Source: JBOFLG01 sp051657745 (GTDB lineage Bacteria > Actinomycetota > Actinomycetes > Actinomycetales > Dermatophilaceae). Taken from it: a DNA stretch of 11,002 bases. Location of the stretch: NCBI GenBank assembly GCA_051657745.1, contig JBOFLG010000036.1, positions 1 to 11,002 of the forward strand, in the 5' to 3' direction. A program made the position numbers and the translations under genes. The notes beneath the pieces are model-generated. The model was not told the DNA's origin and did no database searches. It saw only the letters and a program-made list of their open reading frames with translations. Positions 1 to 7,064 of the stretch are shown here, one piece after another. The stretch's first letter is position 1; the number at the start of each line of letters is the position of its first letter.

Positions 1-330
1 TGACCACGAGGTCGTGCGGCGGAGCCATGGTGTGCGCAGTCTCCCGGAGTGCGGTGCGGCGGGCGGATTCCGACGCCAGGTTATCCGGCGGCGAGCAACG
101 CGCCACCCCACGCCATGAGCGCTCGGTCTGCAGCGCCCGGGCCGCGGCCGGCCCACCGTGCCAACTCCTCGACGATGGACCGGTGCGACGCCATCCGCCA
201 CGCCCCCAACCAGGCCTCCTTCGATCGCGCCAGCCGGGTCAACGACCGTGACCAGGACGGACCGCGCCATACCAGCCGCTGTGCAAGCCTGCCTTCACCG
301 GCAACAGCGCGCCGCCAGCGCCCTGCCGCG
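1..330. other. Left-edge region without a recognisable gene
   Basis: I recognise no gene family here. On the minus strand a frame closed by TAA at 81-83 is open from inside the toxin gene and, over roughly 81-270, uses codons that nearly always end in G or C, which looks like coding sequence. It encodes a Trp- and Arg-rich stretch with a plausible helix (SIVEELARWAG) and has no convincing start or ribosome binding site, so it could be a gene remnant. Near the left edge an ATG on the minus strand at 28 (MAPPHDLVV) could be the first codon of a gene running out of the window, but nothing nearby is a strong ribosome binding site. Long plus-strand frames here look like shadows. Confidence 0.3.
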
Positions 331-633
331 TCAGGTCGGAAGGTCGAAGGTCCGGGCGAAGGCGAGCGCCAGGTCGGCCTCCTGGTCGTCGAGCAGCATC
401 CCGACGGCGGGTCCGAGTCGGTCGACGGGGATCGTCACGACGTTGTCCAGCGACGCGACGCAGTCGTGGTCCAGGCCGTTGCGCCTGCCGAGCGGAACCT
501 CCGACACCACGCCCTTGACTGTGCTCGTGACCGGAGCGACGGTGACCTTCGTGAGCAGCGGCCGCGCGGCGTCTCGGGTGAGGACCAGCGCCGGGCGGGA
601 CTTGTCGAGCCGGACGATGTGGATGGGCCGCAT
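331..633 (-). CDS. mazF: MazF/PemK-family toxin, probable mRNA endoribonuclease
   Basis: This is a 100-residue toxin of the MazF/PemK family, which cleave mRNA at short sequences and stop growth when the antitoxin is lost. The family pattern is visible: KSRPALVL near the N-terminus (Arg13-Pro14, the usual catalytic-arginine region), then VAPVTSTVKGVVSEVPLG around residues 32-49 with the conserved Thr/Ser patch, then DCVASLDNVVTIP around 57-69. I start it at the ATG at 633, which gives MRPIHIVRLDK and a typical family length. The A of this ATG is the last base of the antitoxin stop codon (TGATG), so the two genes are translationally coupled; the longer frame from 666 lies inside the antitoxin. 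The family call is secure; the RNA target cannot be read from sequence. Confidence 0.9.
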   Translation of the reverse strand: MRPIHIVRLDKSRPALVLTRDAARPLLTKVTVAPVTSTVKGVVSEVPLGRRNGLDHDCVASLDNVVTIPVDRLGPAVGMLLDDQEADLALAFARTFDLPT

Positions 634-869
634 CAGTCGACGGGCACGGGGTGGTCGACCATCCACGCAATAAGGCTGTCGAGATCATCGGGCTCGCCGC
701 GCCGTTCAGCGAGAATCACTGCGTCACGCTCGTAGAGTCGGCGCCGAAGTTCGCGCTCAAGCGCCGATGCGACGACATCCGCGCGGCTCCGCGCAGCCCC
801 GGACCGGACCAGCGCGTCGACCTGGGCGACGAGCGAATCGTCCAGCCGTACGGACACCTGCACACTCAT
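633..869 (-). CDS. Ribbon-helix-helix antitoxin of the MazF-type toxin
   Basis: This 78-residue protein has a typical ribbon-helix-helix N-terminus: a DNA-binding strand (VQVSVRLDD, residues 3-11) followed by two helices to about residue 45 (SLVAQVDALVRSG, then SRADVVASALERELRRRL). The acidic tail (residues 51-78, with EPDDLDSLIAWMVDHP) is the expected toxin-binding part. It lies upstream of the toxin with a one-base overlap, the standard antitoxin-first order. In-frame ATGs also exist at 881 and 878, but both lie within or beside the -10 box TATGAT. The ATG at 869 sits at the expected transcription start and gives a better domain start, so I choose it. It belongs to the RHH partners of MazF, not the AbrB-fold MazE of E. 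coli. It probably represses its own promoter. Confidence 0.88.
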   Translation of the reverse strand: MSVQVSVRLDDSLVAQVDALVRSGAARSRADVVASALERELRRRLYERDAVILAERRGEPDDLDSLIAWMVDHPVPVD

Positions 870-876
870 GTCGATC

Positions 877-906
877 ATCATACCGGGATGGGTGACAGAA
901 TGTCAC
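877..906 (-). promoter_or_regulatory. Promoter of the toxin-antitoxin operon, leaderless
   Basis: Read on the minus strand, a -35 GTGACA (901-906, five of six bases of TTGACA) and a -10 TATGAT (877-882, five of six bases of TATAAT) are separated by 18 bases. Seven bases separate the -10 from the A of the antitoxin ATG at 869, the normal distance to a transcription start. No Shine-Dalgarno sequence precedes the ATG. Together these suggest a leaderless mRNA beginning at the start codon, a common arrangement in actinobacteria. Confidence 0.65.
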
Positions 907-909
907 CCA
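889..909. promoter_or_regulatory. Perfect inverted repeat, probable autoregulatory operator
   Basis: TGGGTGACA (889-897) and TGTCACCCA (901-909) form a perfect 9-base inverted repeat around the spacer GAA. The right arm covers the -35 hexamer of the toxin-antitoxin promoter. Ribbon-helix-helix antitoxins bind such repeats as paired dimers, so this is the expected site for repression by the antitoxin or the toxin-antitoxin complex. Confidence 0.65.
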
Positions 910-925
910 GAGTGATCGTTGCCGT

Positions 926-945
926 GGGTTCAGTCGCGGGTTCAG
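926..945. repeat. Short tandem direct repeat GGGTTCAG
   Basis: The octamer GGGTTCAG occurs at 926-933 and again at 938-945, a 12-base period, in the divergent spacer between the toxin-antitoxin operon and the lipoprotein gene. It could be a regulator half-site pair or chance; two copies do not decide this. Confidence 0.25.
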
Positions 946-1065
946 CGGCCCAGCACGGGTCGGGCTCCGACGGGTGCATGACCTTCACCGGTGGGGCAGC
1001 ATGGCCCAAGACCGAGGTTTTCCACAGGGGGCATTATTCGGGTGCGTCGGCGTTGAATCGCCTTC

Positions 1066-1071
1066 TAGGGT
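1066..1071 (+). promoter_or_regulatory. Possible -10 element of the lipoprotein gene
   Basis: TAGGGT fits the TANNNT form of actinobacterial -10 boxes and lies 33 bases before the GTG start, leaving room for a short leader that contains the GGGAGGA ribosome binding site. No good -35 hexamer is found 16-19 bases upstream, so this is tentative. Confidence 0.3.
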
Positions 1072-1104
1072 GGGCGTTCTTGATCGCCAGGGGAGGAACT
1101 TGTC

Positions 1105-2517
1105 GTGAGACGTGGATTAACGGTGAGCGCTGCGCTGACCATCGCAGCCGGGTCGATCACCGGGTGCGCCGGTTCGGCACCGACGTCTCCAGCAGGCGAG
1201 CCCGACGAGGATGCCGCCACCTCACTGCTCGCCTCGGTCGAGGGCGCCTGGAGAGCCGACATCGCCAGCACGGAGAACCTCTCCAAGGGCACCGACCTGC
1301 GCTGCTATTTCGTCACCGACACGAGCGAGAATGCGCTGCTCGTGGAGTCGACGGGCAGCGTCACGGCGGCCCAGATCGGATGCGGCCCCGTGCGCCCGCT
1401 CGGCGCCGGCGACGGCGAAGTCTGGGACACCTACGCCGTGGTCCTCACCCCGAACGGCGACGGCACAGCCACCTTCGGGGAGTTCGATGACGACCAGTCC
1501 GGCCAACGCCTGGACGGCGTGGCGTTCTGGCGCCCAGACGGAGACGAGCCGAGCCCGGATGCCGACAAGCTGGCCGCGCCACCCCCGCCGCCGGCTGAGA
1601 GCCGCCTGATGGAGGTACTGGATGCTGGTCGCGGGCAGGAGGTCACGACCGAGCTTCGCACTGTCGCCGGCGATCCGCTGATCACCCCGCTCCGCTCGTT
1701 CCGGATCACGGGCCTGGCGCGAACCCAGGTTGCGCGCCTTGCCGACGGGCCGGTGCGGCCGGCATCCGGCGAGGAGTTCCTGGTGGTCCGGGTCGAGACC
1801 GGCGGGCGGTATCCGTACCCCGAGCCGGCTGCCTTCGCGGACCGCGACGTCGATGCGAGCACGCAGGTCGTGCTGGCGGTGAACGGAGACCGCAGATCCA
1901 TTGCGGAGTTGGAAAGCGACGGCGCTGCGAGCCTCTCGGAGAAGACGACTGAACGGACCCTGCTCCTGTCCGTGCCGCGCGGGTCGACACCCCACCTGGT
2001 CGCGCGCACGGCTGGGAGAGAGCAGGCATTGAGCCTCGGTGACGGGCGCCGCACCTCGACGACAGCGGCGGGCTTCTACCGGAAGTCGCCGGTCGTCGGG
2101 GTCTCCACCAGCCTTCCGGCGACCACCCGTGAGGTCGGCGACTACACGACGATCCGAAGCAACGTCCGGCTCGAGGACGCGGTGCTCTCCGCATGGGACC
2201 CGCAGCAGGGCTGGGCGCCCGAGGGAAAGGCGTGGCTTCAGGTCACCTACGAGGGCGAGCTGCCATCCACGGTGTATGGCTACGACTTCCGTTGGGCCAC
2301 AGGGAGTTTCACAGCCATGGCGGACGGCACGAAGGCCCCGTTCGCTGCTGATGCCGGGTCAGGAGCAGCGCTGGTCTGGCAGGTGCCGGCGTCGACCAGG
2401 AAGGTCGATATTGCGCTCACGCCTACCCTCGACCTCAGAGCCACCAGTGACGTCATCGAACCGGCGCGAGCGACAGTGCGGTTGGGGCAGGTCCGCTTCT
2501 CGGTGACGTTCCCGTAG
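1105..2517 (+). CDS. Predicted lipoprotein of unknown function
   Basis: This 470-residue protein begins with a lipoprotein signal: two Arg, a hydrophobic stretch (LTVSAALTIAAGSIT) and a lipobox-like SITGC with the lipid-attachment Cys at residue 21. It should be exported and anchored on the outer face of the membrane. The GTG start at 1105 follows GGGAGGA with normal spacing and puts the signal at the N-terminus. A Ser/Pro/acidic linker (about 22-40) leads to a first domain (about 45-145) with Cys67 and Cys93, possibly a disulfide. After a five-proline linker (159-163) comes a mostly beta second region (about 165-315) with SGEEFLVVRVETG, then a third beta-rich region (about 330-470) ending in VRFSVTFP. 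The strand pattern resembles secreted beta-sandwich proteins, but I recognise no family. It is a single gene between a divergent toxin-antitoxin operon and a convergent pseudogene. Confidence 0.85.
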   Translation: MRRGLTVSAALTIAAGSITGCAGSAPTSPAGEPDEDAATSLLASVEGAWRADIASTENLSKGTDLRCYFVTDTSENALLVESTGSVTAAQIGCGPVRPLGAGDGEVWDTYAVVLTPNGDGTATFGEFDDDQSGQRLDGVAFWRPDGDEPSPDADKLAAPPPPPAESRLMEVLDAGRGQEVTTELRTVAGDPLITPLRSFRITGLARTQVARLADGPVRPASGEEFLVVRVETGGRYPYPEPAAFADRDVDASTQVVLAVNGDRRSIAELESDGAASLSEKTTERTLLLSVPRGSTPHLVARTAGREQALSLGDGRRTSTTAAGFYRKSPVVGVSTSLPATTREVGDYTTIRSNVRLEDAVLSAWDPQQGWAPEGKAWLQVTYEGELPSTVYGYDFRWATGSFTAMADGTKAPFAADAGSGAALVWQVPASTRKVDIALTPTLDLRATSDVIEPARATVRLGQVRFSVTFP

Positions 2518-2526
2518 GGGGCAGGC

Positions 2527-2547
2527 GGCGGTGCGTGCCGCACCGTC
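2527..2547. terminator. Hairpin between convergent genes
   Basis: CGGTGCG (2529-2535) and CGCACCG (2539-2545) pair perfectly around the loop TGC, and the stem extends by one G-U and one G-C pair to 2527/2547. It lies ten bases after the lipoprotein stop and directly before the end of the convergent pseudogene. There is no T-run, as is common for actinobacterial terminators, so it is a candidate bidirectional terminator. Confidence 0.5.
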
Positions 2548-3098
2548 TCACGGCCCGAGGAGGGCGAGCGGAACGACGGCTACGCCATCCCGACGGCGGT
2601 ACGCATGCTCCCCCGTCGTGACCACGACCCGGTCGACCAGCCGGTCTCGCCGAGACGCGACCGGAGCCAGTGCAGGTGGCGAACGTCGGCATCGTCGACC
2701 GTCGCGGCGAGTGTCACCTCGAGGGCGACCGTGCGCATCCCCTCGCCCTCGACGATGAGGTCGACCTCGTGCTCGGTCGTCTTGGTCCGCAGGTGTCCGA
2801 CCCGAGCGTCCGCCGCTGCGGCATAGACCCGCACCGACTGGGTGACGAGCGACTCGAACAGGGCACCGAGCCAGGTTCCGGCGCCGACCGGCCTCGGGCT
2901 GCCCCTGCCGAGGAGGAGCCCGTCGCGGTCGACACCGACGAGTCGCGCGGCGAGGGCCGGATCGACGAGGTGGTGCTTCGGCCCTCGGGTCAGTCGCTGC
3001 AGGGGCGCGAAGGCGGGACTCCACGCCGGCACGGGGTCGAGCACGAAGATGCGCTGGAGATGCTGGCGGTAGACGCCCACCGTTTGGCGAGCCGGCTC
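2548..3098 (-). pseudogene. Remnant of a DUF4143-type P-loop ATPase gene
   Basis: The minus strand encodes about 180 residues that match the C-terminal half of actinobacterial P-loop ATPases with a DUF4143 domain. Visible landmarks are ARQTVGVYRQHLQRIFVLDP, then APLQRLTRGPKHHLVDPALAA, GTWLGALFESLVTQSVRVYA, EHEVDLIVEGEG and ALEVTLAATVDDADVRHLHW. The N-terminal ATPase domain with the Walker motifs is missing: similarity begins near 3098 and purD ends at 3137. Near 2644-2650, within GGCGAGACCGGC, the reading frame must shift to continue into RLVDRVVVTTGEHAYRRRDG and VPLALLGP, with the stop at 2548-2550. One missing base or two extra bases would explain it. Deletion of the N-terminus plus a frameshift means a dead gene. 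The original function is unknown; the family occurs scattered in bacteria, often near mobile or defence-type genes. Confidence 0.8.
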
Positions 3099-3136
3099 AG
3101 ACCGCCAGCGCTGGCTCAGCGGGCCGCGAGTCCAGG

Positions 3137-4426
3137 TCAGGTGCGGGTGGGAACGAGCACCTCACCGCGGTCGGCGCACTCGGCAATGTCGCGCCGGTGG
3201 TGCGACCCGGCGAGGCGCACCCGCGACACCGCCTCGTACACCCGGGCCCGCGCCTCAGTCAGCGACGTACCGGTGGAGACCACCGACAGCACCCGGCCGC
3301 CGGCCGAGACGAGCGCGCCGTCATCCGTTCGGGCTGTGCCGGCGTGCAGCACCGACGTGCCGGGTACGTCGATTGCGTCGAGGCCGCCGATGACGTCACC
3401 AGTGCGCGGTGGCGCGGGGTACCCCGACGCCGCGACGACCACGGTGACGGCGGCGTCATCCGACCAGCGCACCGGCTCGGCCTCAGCCAACCGTCCGGTG
3501 GCTGCCGCCAGCAGCAGACCGCCGAGGGGGCTGCGCAGCCGGGCGAGCACCACCTGCGTCTCCGGGTCACCGAACCGGACGTTGAACTCGATCACCCGCG
3601 GCCCGCGCGCGGTGAGCGCGAGCCCGACGTACAGCACCCCGGCGAACGGAGTGTCGCGCCGGCGCATCTCGTCGACCACCGGCTGGGCGATCCGGGTGAC
3701 GACCTCGTCGGTGAGGCCGGCCGGCGCCCAGGCCAGCGGGCTGTATGCGCCCATGCCGCCGGTGTTCGGGCCGGTGTCGCCGTCGCCGACCCGCTTGAAG
3801 TCCTGGGCCGGAGCAAGCGGCACCACGGTCGCCCCGTCGCACACGCAGAACACCGAGACCTCCGGGCCGTCGAGGTACTCCTCGACCACCACCGCGCCCC
3901 CTGGCCGCGCCAGGCAGGCCCGGGCGTGAGCGATCGCGGCGTCCCGGTCGTCGGTGACCACGACCCCCTTACCCGCGGCGAGACCGTCATCCTTGACCAC
4001 GTGGGGGGCGCCGAGCGCATCGAGCGCCTCCTCGACCTCGGCCACCGTGGTGCATACCCGCGCCAGGCCGGTGGGCACGTCGGCGGACGACATCACCTCC
4101 TTGGCGAAGGCCTTGCTCCCCTCCAGCCGGGCAGCCGGGGCCGACGGGCCGAAGCACGGCACCCCGGCGGCCCGCACGGCATCAGCCACCCCGGCCACCA
4201 GCGGCGCCTCCGGGCCCACCACCACGAGGTCGGCACCGAGCCGCTCGACCAGGGCCACCACCCCGCCGGCGTCGGCGACCCCGCCCGGCAATGGCTCGCA
4301 GCGGGCCAGCGCCGCGATGCCGGGGTTGCCCGGGGCGGCGACCACGGCGCGCACCGCCGGGTCGAGGGACAGGGCCTGCACGAGGGCGTGCTCGCGGGCG
4401 CCGGAACCAATGACGAGAATCAACAC
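3137..4426 (-). CDS. purD: Phosphoribosylamine-glycine ligase (GAR synthetase)
   Basis: PurD joins glycine to 5-phosphoribosylamine using ATP, the second step of purine synthesis, in the cytoplasm. The 429-residue product has normal length and intact motifs: GSGAREHA at 7-14, VVVGPEAPLVAG about 68-79, the ATP-grasp lysine region KDDGLAAGKG at 145-154, VVEEYLDGPEVSV near 180-192, NTGGMGAYSP at 221-230 and VIEFNVRFGDPETQ at 278-291. I start it at the GTG at 4426, so that MLILVIGSGAREHA is the N-terminus; the frame from 4495 would add 23 unrelated residues. No good ribosome binding site precedes this GTG, and a -10-like box lies seven bases upstream, so a leaderless mRNA is possible. It is divergent from helD, and its stop lies next to the decayed ATPase gene. 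Confidence 0.96.
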   Translation of the reverse strand: MLILVIGSGAREHALVQALSLDPAVRAVVAAPGNPGIAALARCEPLPGGVADAGGVVALVERLGADLVVVGPEAPLVAGVADAVRAAGVPCFGPSAPAARLEGSKAFAKEVMSSADVPTGLARVCTTVAEVEEALDALGAPHVVKDDGLAAGKGVVVTDDRDAAIAHARACLARPGGAVVVEEYLDGPEVSVFCVCDGATVVPLAPAQDFKRVGDGDTGPNTGGMGAYSPLAWAPAGLTDEVVTRIAQPVVDEMRRRDTPFAGVLYVGLALTARGPRVIEFNVRFGDPETQVVLARLRSPLGGLLLAAATGRLAEAEPVRWSDDAAVTVVVAASGYPAPPRTGDVIGGLDAIDVPGTSVLHAGTARTDDGALVSAGGRVLSVVSTGTSLTEARARVYEAVSRVRLAGSHHRRDIAECADRGEVLVPTRT

Positions 4427-4433
4427 ACCGCCC

Positions 4434-4439
4434 AATCTA
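4434..4439 (-). promoter_or_regulatory. Possible -10 of purD, placing the transcript start at the GTG
   Basis: On the minus strand TAGATT is followed by seven bases (GGGCGGT) and then the GTG start of purD at 4426. This is the spacing expected for a leaderless transcript. No convincing -35 is seen 17-18 bases upstream, and GGGCGG could act as a weak ribosome binding site on a longer mRNA. Confidence 0.4.
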
Positions 4440-4605
4440 GGCGGATGACGCCCCCGCACCATCGAGCGGATGGCGCCACGCACGCCGGGCGCCACCCTGA
4501 GGGACCCCCGCGCCAGCGACGGCCCGGCGACCGCTACAGCGACGCAGGCCGACGAGGCGCGCTCGCCACCGACCGGACCGCCGGACGCCGCGACCGCAGC
4601 CCACG

Positions 4606-4611
4606 TAGACT
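4606..4611 (+). promoter_or_regulatory. Possible -10 of helD
   Basis: TAGACT fits the actinobacterial -10 consensus and would place the transcript start near 4618, giving a leader of about 50 bases with GGAGGAG at 4654-4660. The -35 region is poor. I see no copy of the inverted repeat known as the rifamycin-associated element in the 241-base purD/helD spacer. Confidence 0.35.
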
Positions 4612-4667
4612 CGTTCGCTCGTGGAATGCACCCGGAGCACCTCCACTTGACTCTGGAGGAGACCCGC

Positions 4668-6899
4668 GTGACCGCTCCTCACCCCGGCCTACCCGAGGCT
4701 GCCGACCCGCCCGACCGCACTCCGGACATCGCCGGTGAACTCGCCGTCGAGCAGGCGCACGTCGACCGGGTGTACGCCGAGTTGGAGAAGGCGTCGCGGC
4801 GGGCCGCCGATGTCGAGGCCGACGGGCTGGCCCGGGGGCGCACCGACCGCACCGGAGATGTCCGCGACGAAGAGCTGACCGGGTTGTTCGAGCGTGACGC
4901 GCTGGTGTTCGCCGCAGCCCGGCGCCGGGCGACGATCGAGAAGCAGTACGAGGGTCTGGTGTTCGGTCGGCTCGACCTGGGCACCGAGTCGACGCCGGCC
5001 GTCGACCGGGAAGTGCGGCACATCGGCCGGCTCGGGGTGCGCGACGACGAGTACGAGCCACTCGTGGTCGACTGGCGCGCGCCTGCGGCTGCCGCCTTCT
5101 ACCGGGCGACCCCGGTCGACCCGATGGGCGTCATCCGGCGCCGGGTGCTGCGCAGCAGCGGCGCTCGGGTCGTGGGCGTCGAGGACGACCTGATGGTGCC
5201 CGAGGCCCCCGACGACATCGTGGTCGTCGGTGACGGCGCCCTGATCGCCGCCCTCACCCGCAGCCGCGGCCGGCAGATGCGGGACATCGTGGCCACCATC
5301 CAGCGTCATCAGGATGAAGCCATCCGCGCGCCATCGCGGGGAGTCACCGAGATCACCGGCGGCCCCGGCACCGGCAAGACCGTCGTGGCCCTGCACCGTG
5401 CCGCCTACCTGCTCTACTCCGAGCGGCGTCGGTTCGAGAGCGGCGGCATCCTGGTGGTGGGCCCGTCGGCGGCGTACACCGCCTACATCGAGCGGGTATT
5501 GCCCTCTCTCGGTGAGGAATCCGTGGCGCTGCGGGCGCTCGGCGATCTCGTGCACGGCATGACGGCCACCCGCCCGGACCGCCCCGAGGTCGCCGCGATC
5601 AAGGGGTCCCTCCGGATCCGGCGGCTCCTGGGCCGGCTGGCATCCCGGGCGCCGGATGGCGCGCCGAGCCAGCTCCGGGTGTTTGTCGCTGGGCAGGCCG
5701 CGCGGCTCGACGAATCGGCCCTGCGCCGGGTGCGTTCGGAGGTGCTGCGCGGGCACCAGCACAACCTGGCCACGGATGCCGCCCGGTCCGCTCTCGCCGA
5801 AGCGGCCTGGCGCGCAGTGCGTCAGGGCGACCGCAGCACCTTCCTCGACGCCTTCGACGCATCTCGCGACGTCGACGAGTTCATGGCCTCGTGGTGGCGC
5901 CAGCTCGACCCGCGCGAGTTGCTGCTCTCGCTCGCCGACACCGACCACGCCTACGCGCTCTGCCGCGGGGTGCTCTCGCACGAGGAGGCCGCCGCGCTGG
6001 CGTACTCATACCGTGAGGCGCTCGAGTGCGGGTCGTGGTCGGTGGCCGACGCGGCCCTGGTCGACGACCTCGTGGCCCGGCTCGGGCCGGTGCGGGAGGC
6101 CGACCGCGAAGAGGCTGGCTTCTATGACATCGAGGAGTTCGACACCCTCACCGGGTATGGCATGCAGGACGTGCGCGCCGACAGCGCACGCCGCGCCGGG
6201 GCGTCATCCGGTCGAGCCGAGGCGGTGCCGGCCGATGCTCGAAATCGGCTGCTACACGGGCGGATCGACCGGCCCGAGGGGTACGCCCACGTGCTCGTTG
6301 ATGAAGCCCAGGACCTGTCGCCGATGCAGTGGCGGGCCCTGGCCAGGCGAGGCCGCACGGCATCCTGGACTGTTGTCGGCGACCTCGCCCAGGCCTCGTG
6401 GAACGACCTCGCCGAGGCGGCCCGAGCGCGCGACGACGCGTTCGAGGGCCAGGAGCGCCGCGCGTTCCACATGACCACGAACTACCGCAACGCGCGGGAG
6501 ATCTTCGACCACGCGCGCCGCGTCATCCTGGAGTCGGTGCCGGATGCCGATATCCCGGATGCGGTGCGCGAGACCGGGGTCGAGCCGGTCGACCGGGTGG
6601 TCGACAGCCCCCTTGCCGAGGCCGCGGCCGACGCGGTGGAGCAGCTGCTCGGTGAGGTCGACGGGTCGATCGCGGTGATCACGCCACAGCGGTGGGAGCA
6701 TCGGCTGGCCGCGCTCGACGACGCCGGGGGCGGGCGGGTGCAGTTGGTCGACCCGCTGTCGAGCAAGGGCCTGGAGTGGGATGCCGTGGTGGTCGTGGAC
6801 CCCGACGCGATCACCGAGGAGTCACCCGGCGGGGTACGGGTGCTCTACGTCGTGCTCACTCGCGCCGCGCACCGAATGCACGTCCTCCGACCTGCGTAA
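4668..6899 (+). CDS. helD: HelD-type RNA polymerase recycling ATPase (UvrD-like fold)
   Basis: HelD proteins bind RNA polymerase and use an ATP-driven, superfamily-1-like motor to free it from stalled DNA/RNA complexes; some lower rifamycin sensitivity. The 743-residue length suits the actinobacterial class. The charged helical N-terminus (about 17-85) is the expected coiled coil that enters the polymerase secondary channel. HIGRLGVRDDEYEPLVVDWR and the following AFYRATPVDPMGV are HelD signatures. Walker A is GGPGTGKT (231-238), Walker B is VLVDEAQD with Asp545-Glu546, an Arg motif is NYRN (605-608), and the C-terminal motif is LSSKGLEWDAVVVVDP (from 697). I use the GTG at 4668, seven bases after GGAGGAG; the longer frame from 4470 adds low-complexity residues. 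All motor motifs look intact. It is divergent from purD. I favour HelD over the related HelR from the N-terminal sequence. Confidence 0.9.
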   Translation: MTAPHPGLPEAADPPDRTPDIAGELAVEQAHVDRVYAELEKASRRAADVEADGLARGRTDRTGDVRDEELTGLFERDALVFAAARRRATIEKQYEGLVFGRLDLGTESTPAVDREVRHIGRLGVRDDEYEPLVVDWRAPAAAAFYRATPVDPMGVIRRRVLRSSGARVVGVEDDLMVPEAPDDIVVVGDGALIAALTRSRGRQMRDIVATIQRHQDEAIRAPSRGVTEITGGPGTGKTVVALHRAAYLLYSERRRFESGGILVVGPSAAYTAYIERVLPSLGEESVALRALGDLVHGMTATRPDRPEVAAIKGSLRIRRLLGRLASRAPDGAPSQLRVFVAGQAARLDESALRRVRSEVLRGHQHNLATDAARSALAEAAWRAVRQGDRSTFLDAFDASRDVDEFMASWWRQLDPRELLLSLADTDHAYALCRGVLSHEEAAALAYSYREALECGSWSVADAALVDDLVARLGPVREADREEAGFYDIEEFDTLTGYGMQDVRADSARRAGASSGRAEAVPADARNRLLHGRIDRPEGYAHVLVDEAQDLSPMQWRALARRGRTASWTVVGDLAQASWNDLAEAARARDDAFEGQERRAFHMTTNYRNAREIFDHARRVILESVPDADIPDAVRETGVEPVDRVVDSPLAEAAADAVEQLLGEVDGSIAVITPQRWEHRLAALDDAGGGRVQLVDPLSSKGLEWDAVVVVDPDAITEESPGGVRVLYVVLTRAAHRMHVLRPA

Positions 6900-6980
6900 T
6901 CAGTTCACGCCCCGAATCCGCGAATGTGGTAGGTGGCTTCGAACCACTCCTCCTCAACCACGCCCCTTTGCTTCGATACC
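6900..6980. other. Spacer between helD and the peptide operon
   Basis: The spacer is short and contains an imperfect hairpin, GGTGG-CTTCGAA-CCACT (about 6931-6947), which could end helD transcription, though no T-run follows. The loop recalls a tRNA T-arm, but the rest of a tRNA is absent. Nothing else is recognisable. Confidence 0.3.
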
Positions 6981-7009
6981 TTGACACCCCCCCCCGCGCC
7001 GTGTATACG
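6981..7009 (+). promoter_or_regulatory. Strong promoter of the peptide operon with a C9 spacer tract
   Basis: A perfect -35 TTGACA (6981-6986) and a -10 TATACG (7004-7009) are 17 bases apart, the optimal spacing. TACGGT at 7006-7011 is an alternative -10 with a 19-base spacer. The spacer begins with nine consecutive C (6987-6995). Transcription should start near 7016, leaving a leader of about 50 bases with the ribosome binding site AGGAGGT (7052-7058) before the ATG at 7065. It is the best promoter in the window and reads directly into the small peptide gene. Confidence 0.75.
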
Positions 7010-7019
7010 GTTCTAGAAC
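7010..7019. promoter_or_regulatory. Palindrome at the predicted transcript start, candidate operator
   Basis: GTTCTAGAAC is a perfect 10-base palindrome immediately after the -10 box and covering the predicted transcription start. A regulator bound there would block the promoter. No regulator gene lies in the cassette, so the protein would come from elsewhere. Confidence 0.4.
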
Positions 7020-7064
7020 TACAGGGGGGCTGACGGGGCCACCCTCATTTCAGGAGGTTCCTAA

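Noticed and set aside
49..735. Long plus-strand frame opposite the toxin gene
   Set aside because: It is Arg/Pro-rich, without a ribosome binding site, and antisense to a clear MazF gene.
1018..1026. TTTTCCACA, a DnaA-box match
   Set aside because: A single copy with no cluster, AT-rich region or dnaA/dnaN nearby; not an origin.
3197..4738. 513-codon plus-strand frame opposite purD
   Set aside because: A shadow of purD: low-complexity His/Arg/Gly product, no start signal, no recognisable domain.
4689..5981. 430-codon minus-strand frame opposite helD
   Set aside because: A shadow of helD, whose motifs are intact on the plus strand.
6925..6960. tRNA T-arm-like hairpin as a tRNA or attachment site
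   Set aside because: The loop is shifted from the canonical form, and no anticodon arm, acceptor stem or repeated copy is seen.
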